Shown in pieces: positions 18,215 to 28,044 of a stretch of DNA of 64,000 bases. Position 1 is the stretch's first letter. The number at the start of each line of letters is the position of its first letter. Under the pieces are notes generated by a model. That model had not been told where the DNA came from and did not search any database. It was given only the letters and a program-made list of their open reading frames with translations. A program made the translations under genes and the position numbers. The stretch covers positions 1-64,000 of the forward strand of contig NZ_CAKMMP010000006.1 in NCBI RefSeq assembly GCF_927798175.1, written 5' to 3'. The stretch is from Paenibacillus sp. JJ-223 (GTDB taxonomy: Bacteria; Bacillota; Bacilli; Paenibacillales; Paenibacillaceae).

Positions 18215-19531
18215 TCAGTCAGGCGTTTTCTCGGTCAGAATCGCCTTATCTTCTTTGTCATTCGACCAGCCAAGCACTTCGAACAATTTGAACAACAGGC
18301 TGAGCAAGATGCCCAAGATGGTTGCCAGTGCCATACCTTTCAATTGAACGCCGTAGAAGGTTACTTGAGTGCCGCTAAGTCCCACAACCAATACCAAAGT
18401 CGTTAACAGCAGATTGGTCGGTTTGGCGAAATCCACCTTTTGTTCGACCAGGATGCGAAGACCGGAAGCTGCAATGACACCGAACAGAAGCAAGGACACA
18501 CCTCCCATGACCGGAACGGGAATGTTCGCAATCAATGCCGAGAATGTCCCGGAGAACGAAAGAATAACAGCAATGATCGCAGCGCCGCCAATAACATAGG
18601 TTGAGTATACTCGGGTCAAAGCCATGACACCGATGTTTTCGCCATATGTCGTGTTAGGCGTTGAACCGACGAAACCGGAAAAGATGGTGGAAATCCCATT
18701 GCCGAGAAGGGAACGATGCAAACCAGGATCTTTGGAAAGGTCTTTGCCCACAATGCTGCTTGTGACAAGCAAATGTCCGATATGTTCGACAATAACGACC
18801 AAGGCTACAGGTAGAATCGTTAGAATAACGGACCAGTCGAAGGTAGGCGTCGTAATGGTAGGCATGGACACGAAATCGGCATTGGCAATTTTATCGGTTT
18901 CCACTTGGCCCATAGCGTACCCGAGCAGGTAACCGACTACAATCCCGATCAGAATGTGAATGATCTTGGGAAATCCACGGAACGTAACCGCTCCGATGAC
19001 TGTAACCCCCAATGTGACCATGGATAAAATAATGGGCTGTGCGGTAGGCACCCAATCCGGATTATTCACGGGGTCCGAGTTGATGATTCCTGCCATTCCG
19101 GCAGCAACCGGAACCAATTCCAAACCGATCAGCGCGACGATCGCGCCCATGACTGCGGGAGGAAATACGACGTTAATCCAGCCTGTACCCGCATATTTGA
19201 TGACCAAGGCAACGATGCAAAATACGATGCCCGTTACGATGAACGCGCCAAGCGCCATCGAATACCCGTTCTCCGGATGTTTAAGCAGGACGGAGGATAC
19301 CGGGGCGATAAAGGCAAAGCTAGAGCCGAGGTAAGCCGGAATTTTGCCTTTGCACATCAGAATGTACAGCAATGTCCCGATCCCGTTCATCAACAGAATC
19401 ATGCTTGGATCGACGCCGAACAGGTTAGGCACGAGAACCGTGCTCCCAAACATGGCGAAAAGGTGCTGCAAACTTAATAAGAAGCCAGGTCCAAAAGGCA
19501 TTTTTTCATTTACCTGAATTTCACGCTGCAC
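18215..19531 (-). CDS. UraA/PyrP-type uracil permease
   Basis: A nucleobase-cation symporter-2 (NCS2) transporter, 438 residues from GTG 19531, with 12-14 membrane helices. Family motifs are MPFGPGFLLSLQHLFAMFGSTVLVP at the start (only part quoted needed: QHLFAMFGSTVLVP), VEHIGHLLVTSSIVG and GSTPNTTYGENIGVMALT. The last is the helix 10 substrate motif typical of uracil rather than xanthine carriers. The ribosome site AAAGGAG lies 11 bases before the chosen start. It is not joined to pyr genes here, and no PyrR attenuator was recognised in the leader. Confidence 0.88.
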   Translation of the reverse strand: MQREIQVNEKMPFGPGFLLSLQHLFAMFGSTVLVPNLFGVDPSMILLMNGIGTLLYILMCKGKIPAYLGSSFAFIAPVSSVLLKHPENGYSMALGAFIVTGIVFCIVALVIKYAGTGWINVVFPPAVMGAIVALIGLELVPVAAGMAGIINSDPVNNPDWVPTAQPIILSMVTLGVTVIGAVTFRGFPKIIHILIGIVVGYLLGYAMGQVETDKIANADFVSMPTITTPTFDWSVILTILPVALVVIVEHIGHLLVTSSIVGKDLSKDPGLHRSLLGNGISTIFSGFVGSTPNTTYGENIGVMALTRVYSTYVIGGAAIIAVILSFSGTFSALIANIPVPVMGGVSLLLFGVIAASGLRILVEQKVDFAKPTNLLLTTLVLVVGLSGTQVTFYGVQLKGMALATILGILLSLLFKLFEVLGWSNDKEDKAILTEKTPD

Positions 19532-19571
19532 GAAATGCTCATCTCCTTTTTCCGAAACACAAATCTTCAAT

Positions 19572-19600
19572 ATAGTACAGACTTTCCGAAGAATAAGCAA
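19572..19600 (-). promoter_or_regulatory. Possible promoter of the uracil permease gene
   Basis: On the minus strand TTGCTT and TACTAT are 17 bases apart, with a TG one base before the -10. Only three and four of six positions match consensus. It lies about 40 bases before the start. Confidence 0.35.
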
Positions 19601-19696
19601 TAACATTTTTTGCGAAAATCGCCGAATTGTTCGTTTTTACGTTAATATCAAGTGAGTGAAATCACGATCCTGATAGAAATGGTACTATATATAGGG

Positions 19697-19724
19697 TTGG
19701 TTGGTGATTTGTAATCCGTATATT
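19697..19724 (+). promoter_or_regulatory. Possible relA promoter in a long leader region
   Basis: TTGGTT and TATATT are separated by 16 bases. If used, relA mRNA would carry a leader of about 280 bases. The rest of 19532-20015 shows no terminator or known riboswitch to me. The relA frame happens to be open back to 19758, but no good ribosome site supports an earlier start. Confidence 0.3.
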
Positions 19725-20015
19725 GTGGCAAGGTGTGAAAAAGACGAATAATGCAAAATGAATGGCTTACCTATTCTAATTCTTCGGCAAACGGCTATAC
19801 TGTATTACAATAAAGAAGGTTGGCATTTTCATCGAGCAGCCTTTATTCGACAAGCCTTTCGCACAAGTCATCATCATCTTCTCGCCCATTCGTCAGCAGT
19901 TGACGGAAAACGGGTGAAGCGTCATAATTATAGGAAATCACTTTTACGGGGAACCTGTGTAGATGCAAATGTCACGGGTTCCATTTTGTATAGAAAGGAC
20001 ACGGAACAGATCAGA

Positions 20016-22193
20016 ATGGGCATAGAGCAATTACTTGAGAAGGCCGGGGCCTACATCAAAGAAGCCGATCTGGTGCGCATACGTGAAGCTTACGAATTTG
20101 CTGATCAGGCCCACCACGGACAGACGCGAAAATCGGGAGAGCCATATATTCTGCATCCGCTTGCGGTTGCTGATATCGTTGTGAACATGCAGATGGATAC
20201 GATTTCCATTATTGCAGCGCTTCTTCATGATGTCGTGGAAGACACGACAGTGTCGCTGGAGGAGATTCGCAACCAATTCGGCAATACGTGCGCCATGCTT
20301 GTCGATGGTTTGACGAAGCTGGAGAGAATTCAGTTCCGTTCCAAAGAAGAGCAGCAGAACGAGAACTATCGCAAAATGTTCATTGCCATGGCACAGGACA
20401 TCCGTGTCATCGTGATCAAGCTGGCAGACCGCCTGCATAACATGAGAACCCTCAAATTCCAGTCGGAGGAGAGCCAGCGCCGGATTTCCTACGAAACGCT
20501 GGAAATTTTCTGCCCCATCGCCAATCGTCTCGGGATATCCGCGATCAAATGGGAGATGGAGGATATTGCTCTGCGCTATCTGAACCCGCAGCAGTATTAC
20601 CGAATCGCCAACCTGATGCACAAAAAGCGGGCTGAGCGGGAACAGTACATCGATACGGTCATGGACGGAATCAAAGCCAAGCTTGATGAAATGGGCATTC
20701 AGGCGGACTTGTCCGGCCGTCCCAAGCATATCTATAGCGTGTTCAAAAAAATGACGACCAAAAACCGGCAGTTCAATGAAATATACGATCTGCTGGCGAT
20801 TCGTATTATTGTGGATAATATCAAGGACTGTTATGCCACGCTCGGCATCATTCATACGTTGTGGAAGCCGATGCCCGGGCGTTTCAAGGATTATATCGCA
20901 ATGCCGAAGGCGAACATGTATCAATCGCTCCATACGACGGTGGTGGGACCGAACGGGGAACCGACCGAGGTTCAGATTCGAACATGGGACATGCATCGCA
21001 CGGCCGAGTTCGGTATTGCGGCACATTGGGCTTATAAGGAAGGCGTTGCGTCCGTCAACAATTTCGAAGACAAAATCACGTTTTTCCGTGAGATTCTTGA
21101 GCTGCAAAACGAAACCAAAGACGCGTCCGAGTTTGTCGAATCGCTCAAAATGGATTTCTTTTCGGATCTTGTATTCGTATTTACGCCAAAAGGCGAAGTC
21201 ATCGAGCTTCCGGCAGGATCCGTGCCGCTCGATTTCGCTTACCGCATTCATACCGAAGTGGGCAATCGCACGATTGGTGCCAAGGTCAATGGACGGATCG
21301 TTCCGCTGGATTACAGCCTGAAAACCGGGGATATCATTGAAATCCTGACGTCCAAGCATTCCTACGGCCCAAGTCAGGACTGGCTCAAAATCGCCAAGTC
21401 GTCCCATGCCCGTTCGAAGATCAAGCAATGGTTCAAGAAGGAACGCCGTGAAGAAAACGTTGAAAAAGGCCGTGAGGGCATTGAACGCGAGCTGAAGCGA
21501 ATGGGGCTGGAGCCTTCCGTATGGATGAGCGACGAGAAACTCCTGGAGGCCGCCAAGAAATTTGCCTTTAACGACATTGAGGACATGCTTGCAGCGATCG
21601 GATTCGGTGGAATCACTGCCGCGCAGATCGTTACAAAAGCCACCGAGAAGCTGCGCCGGGAGCAGGAAGAAAACAGCCTGCTGGAGCTGAACTCGGAGAT
21701 GCGTGAGCTGAAGCCTGCGCCGGAACGCAAAAACCGCCCAACCAACGGCATTCGCGTCAAAGGCATTGACAACCTTCTCGTTCGTTTTGCGCGTTGCTGC
21801 AACCCTGTGCCCGGAGATGACGTGATTGGTTATGTCACGCGTGGTCGCGGCGTGTCCGTGCACCGCAGGGACTGCCCGAACATTCCTTCAGGCTCGGACG
21901 GGGATGAGGCAGCTCGCGTGATCGAGGTGGAGTGGGAAGAAAATATCGAAGCCAACTACAGCGTCGACATTGAGATTACGGGCCACGATCGCAATGGTTT
22001 GCTCAATGAAGTGCTGCAAGCCGTTTCGGAAAGCAAAACGAATATTTCCGCCGTTACCGGACGGACAGACAAAAACAAATTGGCATTGGTGCATGTTACC
22101 ATTTTGATTCGAAATACGGAACACCTGCATTCGGTTGTGGAACGGATCAAACGAGTGAAGGACGTTTACTCCGTACATCGCATCATGCAGTAA
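20016..22193 (+). CDS. relA: RelA/SpoT-family bifunctional (p)ppGpp synthetase/hydrolase
   Basis: Makes and degrades the stringent-response alarmone. ATG 20016 gives [13 protein letters not shown], which aligns with known N-termini, and 725 residues. The HD hydrolase domain has [12 protein letters not shown]-like [12 protein letters not shown] and LLHDVVEDT with intact His-Asp. The synthetase domain has RLADRLHN-like [10 protein letters not shown], then [24 protein letters not shown] domain ([14 protein letters not shown]), a Cys-rich zinc-finger region ([28 protein letters not shown]) in two short parts, and a C-terminal ACT domain follow. Both catalytic centres look complete. dtd follows 11 bases later. 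Confidence 0.97.
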   Translation: MGIEQLLEKAGAYIKEADLVRIREAYEFADQAHHGQTRKSGEPYILHPLAVADIVVNMQMDTISIIAALLHDVVEDTTVSLEEIRNQFGNTCAMLVDGLTKLERIQFRSKEEQQNENYRKMFIAMAQDIRVIVIKLADRLHNMRTLKFQSEESQRRISYETLEIFCPIANRLGISAIKWEMEDIALRYLNPQQYYRIANLMHKKRAEREQYIDTVMDGIKAKLDEMGIQADLSGRPKHIYSVFKKMTTKNRQFNEIYDLLAIRIIVDNIKDCYATLGIIHTLWKPMPGRFKDYIAMPKANMYQSLHTTVVGPNGEPTEVQIRTWDMHRTAEFGIAAHWAYKEGVASVNNFEDKITFFREILELQNETKDASEFVESLKMDFFSDLVFVFTPKGEVIELPAGSVPLDFAYRIHTEVGNRTIGAKVNGRIVPLDYSLKTGDIIEILTSKHSYGPSQDWLKIAKSSHARSKIKQWFKKERREENVEKGREGIERELKRMGLEPSVWMSDEKLLEAAKKFAFNDIEDMLAAIGFGGITAAQIVTKATEKLRREQEENSLLELNSEMRELKPAPERKNRPTNGIRVKGIDNLLVRFARCCNPVPGDDVIGYVTRGRGVSVHRRDCPNIPSGSDGDEAARVIEVEWEENIEANYSVDIEITGHDRNGLLNEVLQAVSESKTNISAVTGRTDKNKLALVHVTILIRNTEHLHSVVERIKRVKDVYSVHRIMQ

Positions 22194-22204
22194 GGAGCTT
22201 AAGC

Positions 22205-22666
22205 ATGAGAGTGCTTGTACAACGTTGCAAAGAAGCCAGGGTTACCGTCGGGGACGAAGTGACCGGACAGATCGAATCCGGCCTGATGCTGCTGGTCGGC
22301 ATCACGCATGAGGATACGGAAAAGGATGCCGTTTATCTGGCCGACAAAATCGCCGGTTTGCGGATCTTCGAGGATGAGCAGGAGAAAATGAATCTCAGCC
22401 TGATTGACGTGGGCGGAGCCGTTCTGTCGGTCTCCCAGTTCACCTTGTACGGCGACTGCCGTAAGGGCAAGCGCCCCAGCTTTGCGGCTGCGGCAAGACC
22501 TGAAGCGGCGGCTGCATTGTATGAAACATTCAACCAATTGCTGCGGGATAAGGGCATTCAGGTCGAAACCGGACGTTTCGGGGCTATGATGGATGTGACC
22601 TTTACCAATTGGGGACCGGTGACGCTCATGGTGGAAAGCCCGATTCGTCAGGAAGGCCAGGCATAA
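22205..22666 (+). CDS. dtd: Dtd, D-aminoacyl-tRNA deacylase
   Basis: Dtd hydrolyses D-amino acids, and also glycine from tRNA-Ala, off mischarged tRNAs. The 153-residue protein begins [15 protein letters not shown] and has both active-site motifs: [10 protein letters not shown] near 76-85 and [10 protein letters not shown] near 135-144, whose Gly-cis-Pro excludes L-amino acids. The gene follows relA at 11 bases, as in other Bacilli, so the two are co-transcribed. Confidence 0.96.
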   Translation: MRVLVQRCKEARVTVGDEVTGQIESGLMLLVGITHEDTEKDAVYLADKIAGLRIFEDEQEKMNLSLIDVGGAVLSVSQFTLYGDCRKGKRPSFAAAARPEAAAALYETFNQLLRDKGIQVETGRFGAMMDVTFTNWGPVTLMVESPIRQEGQA

Positions 22667-22687
22667 TCCCGGCGGGGAAAGGCCATA

Positions 22688-22912
22688 ATGAAGGATATGT
22701 TGAAATCTGCAGCCCGTAGCAGGGCAAAGGAGCACGCCATCATTATGCGCCAATCCACGAAGGAAAGCCGTTCGCGCATGGAACCTCTGCTTCCTCCGGG
22801 CAGCATGCATGAATCGCTTCAGTTGGCCCGGGCGGCAGCGGATTGTGTTGCAGCGATCTGGTTCGTTCAAGAGAAGGATAAGGGCAAACCGCCGCGTCTC
22901 CCACGCGTTTGA
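22688..22912 (+). CDS. Small hypothetical basic protein after dtd
   Basis: A 74-residue frame starting at ATG 22688 with AAAGG seven bases upstream, ending six bases before a terminator hairpin. The N-terminal half is basic (MKDMLKSAARSRAKEH), and the rest shows a short Ala-rich helix. I do not recognise a family. Its fit between dtd and the terminator favours a real gene, but its length allows chance. Confidence 0.4.
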   Translation: MKDMLKSAARSRAKEHAIIMRQSTKESRSRMEPLLPPGSMHESLQLARAAADCVAAIWFVQEKDKGKPPRLPRV

Positions 22913-22923
22913 GGATGCCACAG

Positions 22924-22955
22924 CAAAAAGCCATGACTCGAATCATGGCTTTTTG
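22924..22955 (+). terminator. Terminator of the relA-dtd transcript
   Basis: CAAAAAGCCATGA (22924-22936) pairs with TCATGGCTTTTTG (22943-22955). The symmetrical A and T tracts could work in either direction. Confidence 0.88.
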
Positions 22956-23163
22956 TTGTTTCCGCAAATAACGATATGGTGGAAGAAGCCGACCGTTCAC
23001 TCAGGACCTGTTATAAAAGAAGCTTGTTAGGGTAATAACAAACTAGGCACAAGCGCTTTACTTTTGCAGTAAGACGCCTGAAAAAAGCGACCATGGTTTC
23101 CAGACATGAAACGAACCGCAGGAAATCAACGGGGTTGACCAGTGTGAAAGGAGAGCATGACCA

Positions 23164-23670
23164 ATGAGCAAAATCGCATTTTTGTTGGCAAACGAGTTCG
23201 AGGATTCGGAAATGCAGGTACCTTACGATGAGGTCAAGCAAGCCGGACACGATGTCGAAATTATCGGCCTCAAAGCCGGAGAAGTGTTGAAAGGCAAGAA
23301 CGGCAAGGCAACATACACGACGGATAAAGCCATTGCAGACGCTGTTGCAGCCGACTATGATGCCGTGGTCATTCCCGGGGGATCGTCCCCGGAAAATTTG
23401 AGAACCGATGCTCACATTTTGAAATTCGTGACGGAGATCGACAGCGCCAAAAAACCGATTGCAGCCATCTGCCATGGACCGCAAATTTTGGCAAGCGCCA
23501 ATCTGTTGAAGGGACGCACGATTACCGCATACCCGCCGCTGAAGGACGACATGGTCAATGCAGGAGCCGAATTCCAGGATCATGAAGCGGTTGTGGATGG
23601 AAATTTCATTACGTCGCGAACGCCGAAGGACGAACCGGCTTTCGTTCGCGAACTGTTGAAGGTTATCTAA
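23164..23670 (+). CDS. PfpI/DJ-1-family protein (GSP18-like)
   Basis: A class I glutamine amidotransferase-like protein of the PfpI branch, 168 residues. VIPGGSSPENLR and AAICHGPQILA (nucleophile elbow with Cys near residue 103 followed by His) are visible. A conserved acidic residue near position 12 (EFEDSE) completes the usual DJ-1 active site. Members are described as deglycases or chaperones with debated activity; the B. subtilis relative YfkM is a general stress protein. GAAAGGAG precedes the ATG by some 12 bases. An inverted repeat TTGTTA-N6-TAACAA lies 120 bases upstream. Confidence 0.85.
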   Translation: MSKIAFLLANEFEDSEMQVPYDEVKQAGHDVEIIGLKAGEVLKGKNGKATYTTDKAIADAVAADYDAVVIPGGSSPENLRTDAHILKFVTEIDSAKKPIAAICHGPQILASANLLKGRTITAYPPLKDDMVNAGAEFQDHEAVVDGNFITSRTPKDEPAFVRELLKVI

Positions 23671-23778
23671 CCGTTTCATTACGAAGCAGGAGCAGGGCAG
23701 CCTAATGCTCCTGTTCCCGCATCATAATCAGCCCGGATGGAATGGAGCATTTCGCCGAAATGAAAAGGAGGGATTGGC

Positions 23779-24225
23779 ATGGCAAAGCATATTCAGGCTT
23801 ATTTTCGTACCGAAGATGACGCAGAGGGAGCAAGAACGTCATTGCAGACGTTTCGCACGGAGCAATTGGAGGTAGGGCAGCTGGACGATGCGATCGGAAG
23901 GGACCAAAAGCTGATGGTACCCCTGGTTCCTTACAACACGGCTGGCGCAGCGGGCACGAACGGCGCAATGGGGGTGGGTTCTTCTCCCGGAGTTCCGGCG
24001 AGCGAGAACGTGATTCCCGTCGTGGCCCCGGTGGACCGCGATGCCGATGGGGGAACGAGGGAGCGCGTAAATGAGGATCATGACATGTTGAATGCATCCA
24101 ATATATCCACAACTGATTTTGGAGATCTGCGCTATGTTCTTTCGGCCAAGGTGAATGACGAGGATTATAACGAAATCATTCACAAGCTGAGAAGCAATGG
24201 AGCGTACGTGGAGGAATTAAATTAA
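23779..24225 (+). CDS. Hypothetical two-half acidic protein
   Basis: A 148-residue protein with a very good ribosome site (AAAGGAGGG) before ATG 23779. Residues 4-36 (HIQAYFRTEDDAEGARTSL onward) and 115-148 (LRYVLSAKVNDEDYNEIIH onward) each look like a strand-helix-strand unit with similar spacing. Between them lies a Gly/Ala/Pro-rich then acidic linker. The halves might pair into one ferredoxin-like fold, as in some YflT/GSP17M-type stress proteins, though I cannot assign it firmly. It lies 108 bases after the PfpI gene, so the two may form a stress-related pair. Confidence 0.7.
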   Translation: MAKHIQAYFRTEDDAEGARTSLQTFRTEQLEVGQLDDAIGRDQKLMVPLVPYNTAGAAGTNGAMGVGSSPGVPASENVIPVVAPVDRDADGGTRERVNEDHDMLNASNISTTDFGDLRYVLSAKVNDEDYNEIIHKLRSNGAYVEELN

Positions 24226-24329
24226 AGCGCTATCATTTTTGTAATGATCCTGTAACATTGGATTCATGGGTCTTTAACATAGCCTGTTTATAATAACAGA
24301 CATGACCCCCTTTTTTATATATCTTTTGA

Positions 24330-24358
24330 GCCTGCACACGGTGTGCAGGCTTTTTTTT
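24330..24358 (+). terminator. Terminator upstream of the hisS leader
   Basis: GCCTGCACAC and GTGTGCAGGC form a perfect palindrome (24330-24350) followed by eight T. It isolates hisS from the preceding gene. Confidence 0.92.
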
Positions 24359-24379
24359 GCTTCCTTTGAGCGTTAGCTC

Positions 24380-24408
24380 TTGACTTTAGTACTGCGGTTC
24401 ATTACAAT
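24380..24408 (+). promoter_or_regulatory. Sigma-A promoter of the T-box-hisS transcript
   Basis: TTGACT, 17-base spacer, TACAAT: five of six positions match in each box. The leader RNA would start near 24415. Confidence 0.8.
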
Positions 24409-24475
24409 CAGGAAATAAATTAACTTTTAACGTCATATTATAATGTTAAAACTGATGAATCGACGATTCGATGAC

Positions 24476-24810
24476 GGGACCAAGTAATCCGAACCCACAA
24501 GAACAGAGAAGAATCCCCAGGCTGTAAGGATTCTCTTGATGAGCGGATGAATGACTTCCCCGAGAACAGGCGGCGAACACAGCGGAGCTTCTCCGGTGGC
24601 CAGTAGCCGAACTGCGCAGGACGTGCGTTATACGTGGAGCGGAATGAATGACTGATGAGGTGACCTCACGCATCGGTTCAGGACAAACTTGACTGGTCTG
24701 TGTGGCGTCGGGTGTTCCGGAATGTGGGTGGTACCACGGGTGAATGTTAAACACAATCTCTCGTCCCTTTGTTTGCCGATGATTCGGCAAGCAGGGCGAG
24801 GGATTTTTTT
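24476..24810 (+). promoter_or_regulatory. T-box riboswitch for tRNA-His before hisS
   Basis: The antiterminator core GGGTGGTACCACGG (about 24726-24739) is a clear T-box sequence. Downstream, TCTCTCGTCCCT pairs with AGGGCGAGGGA around an inner hairpin and ends in seven T (24804-24810), the regulated terminator. Upstream, AGTA (24482-24485) fits the specifier-loop 5' side. GAACACA near 24573-24579 fits the 3' side with specifier CAC, a His codon. Uncharged tRNA-His should favour read-through into hisS. Confidence 0.88.
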
Positions 24811-24846
24811 GCTATATAGAGAACTAAAATGATGGAGGGATGAATC

Positions 24847-26100
24847 ATGGCATTTCAAAAACCAACAGGAACGCAGGATTTGCTGCCTGGTGTTGTCGAG
24901 AAATGGCAGGCCGTTGAGGAAAAAGCACGCGACTTGTGCCGCCGGTATAATTACCGCGAAATTCGTACCCCTATATTTGAACAGACAGCTTTGTTTGTTC
25001 GCGGCGTAGGCGAAACGACGGATATCGTGGAAAAGGAAATGTACACGTTTGATGATAAAGGGAACCGCAGCATGACGCTTCGTCCCGAGGGCACTGCGGG
25101 CGTGGTTCGCTCTTACGTGGAAAACAAACTGTATGGCGAACCTGATGTCAGCAAATTGTATTACATCGGACCGATGTTTCGTTATGAGCGCCCGCAGGCA
25201 GGACGTCAGCGCCAATTCCACCAGTTTGGCGTGGAAGCGATCGGGGCGGTCGATCCGTCGATCGACGCAGAAGTGATCGCGCTTGGTTATCAGCTGTGCG
25301 TGGAGCTTGGACTGCAGGATGTTAAAGTGGAGATCAACTCCGTCGGCAACCCGGCAAGCCGGGCGGCTTATCGCGAGCAGCTGCTGTCGTTCCTCAGACC
25401 GATGAAAGACAGCCTGTGTAAAGACTGTCAATCCCGGATGGAGCGCAACCCGCTTCGCGTGCTCGACTGCAAGGTGGATCAAGACAAATTCACAGGCGCA
25501 CCGTCCATTTTGGACAGCCTGGATGAAGAGTCCCTGAATCACTTTGAAACATTGAAGTCATATCTGGAAGACTTCGGCGTGGACTATGCCGTGAATCATC
25601 GTTTGGTTCGTGGACTGGATTATTACACATTGACTGCGTTCGAATTGAAGGCACAAGGCATTGGCGCAATCGATACGGTCGGCGGCGGCGGCAGATACAA
25701 TGGACTCGTCGGCGACATCGGCGGACCGGATCAGCCTGGCATCGGTTTCGGTATCGGCCTGGAACGCATCCAGCTTATTCTGGAGCACCAGAATATCGAA
25801 GTTAGCAATCTTGCTCCGCTGGACGTGTACTTTGTTGCCCTCGGCGAGGCTGCGGATCGCGAAGTCAATCGTTTGTTGTTCAAGCTGCGTCAATCCGGGC
25901 TGTCCGGCGAGCGCGATTATCTAGGCCGCAAAATGAAAGCCCAGATGAAATCGGCAGACCGTTTCAAAGCCCGTTATACGGCCATCCTTGGGGATGACGA
26001 GCTGGAGCGCGGCGAGATTGCGCTGAAAGCGATGGAAACGGGAGAACAACGGACCGTGAAGCTGGATGACCTGGCTGCTGCGGTAAGAGGAAGCCACTGA
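24847..26100 (+). CDS. hisS: HisS, histidyl-tRNA synthetase
   Basis: A class II aminoacyl-tRNA synthetase of 417 residues. It starts FQKPTGTQDLLPG, contains TLRPEGTAGVVR, motif 2 (MFRYERPQAGRQRQFHQFG), the His-specific LVRGLDYYTLTAFE and motif 3 (GIGFGIGLERI), then the anticodon-binding domain. Expression is controlled by the T-box just upstream. The gap to aspS is 146 bases without a terminator, so the two are probably co-transcribed, as in B. subtilis. Confidence 0.98.
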   Translation: MAFQKPTGTQDLLPGVVEKWQAVEEKARDLCRRYNYREIRTPIFEQTALFVRGVGETTDIVEKEMYTFDDKGNRSMTLRPEGTAGVVRSYVENKLYGEPDVSKLYYIGPMFRYERPQAGRQRQFHQFGVEAIGAVDPSIDAEVIALGYQLCVELGLQDVKVEINSVGNPASRAAYREQLLSFLRPMKDSLCKDCQSRMERNPLRVLDCKVDQDKFTGAPSILDSLDEESLNHFETLKSYLEDFGVDYAVNHRLVRGLDYYTLTAFELKAQGIGAIDTVGGGGRYNGLVGDIGGPDQPGIGFGIGLERIQLILEHQNIEVSNLAPLDVYFVALGEAADREVNRLLFKLRQSGLSGERDYLGRKMKAQMKSADRFKARYTAILGDDELERGEIALKAMETGEQRTVKLDDLAAAVRGSH

Positions 26101-26246
26101 ACCGCTAAACATTCATCCAGAATCGGAAACGAGCTGGAAAGGTTTGCGGCTAAATTAACGTTATTCACACAACCGAACTGGAACGGGCGGCCTTGAGCGG
26201 CTGCCTTCGTACAGGGAGGGAATTTCAAATAATAAGGAGTCTGATT

Positions 26247-28025
26247 ATGAAAAGAAGTCATCATTGCGGCGCTTTGACGAACGCACACATCGGTGAAACC
26301 GTAACACTGAACGGCTGGGTTCAAACCCGTCGTGACCTTGGAGGCGTCCTGTTCATCGATCTGCGCGACCGCAGCGGCATCGTGCAGGTGGTATTCAACC
26401 CGGCATATTCCGGCGAAGCCCTTGCCATTGCGGACAGAGTTCGCAGCGAGTACGTCATTGCCGTATCCGGTAAAGTCGTGAAGCGTGATGCCGAAACGGT
26501 AAACCCGAACCTGCCTACAGGTGAAATCGAAGTGCAAGTGACCGAAATCGAAGTGCTGAATGCGGCCAAAACACCTCCGTTCTTCATCGAAGACGGCGTT
26601 GAAGTCGATGAGTCTCTTCGTTTGAAATATCGTTATTTGGACCTGCGCCGCCCGGAAATGTTCGATACGCTGAAGCTGCGTTCCAAAGCAGCCAAAGTAT
26701 TCCGCGACTTCCTGGATGGCGAAGAGTTCATCGAAGTGGAAACGCCGATCCTGACCAAGAGCTCGCCGGAAGGCGCGCGTGACTATCTCGTGCCGAGCCG
26801 CGTGCATGAAGGCGAATTTTTCGCCCTGCCTCAGTCCCCGCAAATTTACAAGCAGTTGCTGATGGTCGGTGGACTGGAGCGTTACTATCAGATCGCCCGC
26901 TGCTTCCGTGACGAGGATCTGCGTGCTGACCGCCAGCCGGAGTTCACGCAAGTCGACATTGAAACGTCCTTCATGCAACAGGATGACCTGCTGCCGATGA
27001 TGGAACAATTGATGGCGAAATTGCTGCGCGAGACGAAAGGCATTGAGCTCGAACTGCCATTCCAACGCATTACTTATGCGGATGCCATGGGCAAATACGG
27101 CTCCGACAAGCCAGATCTGCGCTTCGGCATGGAATTGATCGAAGTGAACGACATCGTTGCGACCAGCGGCGTCAAAGTATTTGCTTCCGTCATCGAAAAA
27201 GGCGGCGAAGTGAAAGTGCTGAACGCGAAAGGCTGCGGCACATGGAGCCGGAAGGAAATCGACGACCTCGGACCGTTCGCTGCACGTTATGGCGCCAAAG
27301 GTCTGGCTTGGATTCAAGTGAAAGACGGCGAATTCAAAGGGCCAATCGTGAAGTTCTTCACGCCGGAAGAGATCGAAGCGCTCAAAGAACGTACTGGAGC
27401 CGAAGAAGGGGACTTGCTGCTCTTCTCTGCCGACAACAAAAAAGTCGTTGCCGACGTGCTCGGCAACCTGCGTCTCAAAATCGGCCGCCAGCTTGGCCTG
27501 ATCGATGACAGCAAATTCAAATTCGCTTGGGTTGTGGACTTCCCACTGCTCGGTTATGATGAAGAAGCAAAACGTTATGTAGCTGAACACCATCCGTTCA
27601 CACGTCCGAAAGACGAGGATCTGCACCTGTTCGACAGCAATCCGGGCGAGATCCGCGCCCAAGCGTATGACCTCGTATTGAACGGTTACGAAGTCGGCGG
27701 TGGTTCGATGCGTATTTACAAACGCGACGTACAGGAAAAAATGTTCGACGCACTGGGCCTTTCTCCGGAAGTGGCGAAAGAAAAATTCGGTTACTTGCTT
27801 GAAGCATTCGAATACGGAACACCACCACACGGCGGGATCGCCTTTGGTTTCGACCGTCTCGTCATGCTGCTGGCTGGACGCACTAACCTGCGCGAAACGA
27901 TTGCGTTCCCGAAAACGGCAAGTGCAACGGATCTGCTCATGAACGCTCCATCCGAAGTAGATCTGGATCAACTGGAACAGCTGCATATCCGCGTAGCCCG
28001 CAAACCGGTGGCGGAAAAGAAATAA
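26247..28025 (+). CDS. aspS: AspS, aspartyl-tRNA synthetase
   Basis: ATG 26247 follows AAGGAG by seven bases; the frame is open upstream but lacks a ribosome site. The 592 residues equal the B. subtilis length. The N-terminal anticodon-binding OB-fold has [20 protein letters not shown]. The catalytic core has [19 protein letters not shown], the bacterial GAD insertion, and motif 3 [14 protein letters not shown]. It sits in the T-box-hisS-aspS-tcdA unit. Confidence 0.98.
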   Translation: MKRSHHCGALTNAHIGETVTLNGWVQTRRDLGGVLFIDLRDRSGIVQVVFNPAYSGEALAIADRVRSEYVIAVSGKVVKRDAETVNPNLPTGEIEVQVTEIEVLNAAKTPPFFIEDGVEVDESLRLKYRYLDLRRPEMFDTLKLRSKAAKVFRDFLDGEEFIEVETPILTKSSPEGARDYLVPSRVHEGEFFALPQSPQIYKQLLMVGGLERYYQIARCFRDEDLRADRQPEFTQVDIETSFMQQDDLLPMMEQLMAKLLRETKGIELELPFQRITYADAMGKYGSDKPDLRFGMELIEVNDIVATSGVKVFASVIEKGGEVKVLNAKGCGTWSRKEIDDLGPFAARYGAKGLAWIQVKDGEFKGPIVKFFTPEEIEALKERTGAEEGDLLLFSADNKKVVADVLGNLRLKIGRQLGLIDDSKFKFAWVVDFPLLGYDEEAKRYVAEHHPFTRPKDEDLHLFDSNPGEIRAQAYDLVLNGYEVGGGSMRIYKRDVQEKMFDALGLSPEVAKEKFGYLLEAFEYGTPPHGGIAFGFDRLVMLLAGRTNLRETIAFPKTASATDLLMNAPSEVDLDQLEQLHIRVARKPVAEKK

Positions 28026-28044
28026 AGGAGGCATCTGATTCTCA

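Noticed and set aside
19532-19571. PyrR attenuator before the uracil permease gene
   Set aside because: No anti-terminator/terminator pair or PyrR-binding loop was found in the short leader.
20031-21863. A 610-codon open frame antisense to relA
   Set aside because: It mirrors the codon pattern of relA and shows no independent start signal.
25974-28034. A 686-codon open frame antisense to hisS and aspS
   Set aside because: It is a shadow of two certain synthetase genes; its product is low in complexity and has no ribosome site or family features.
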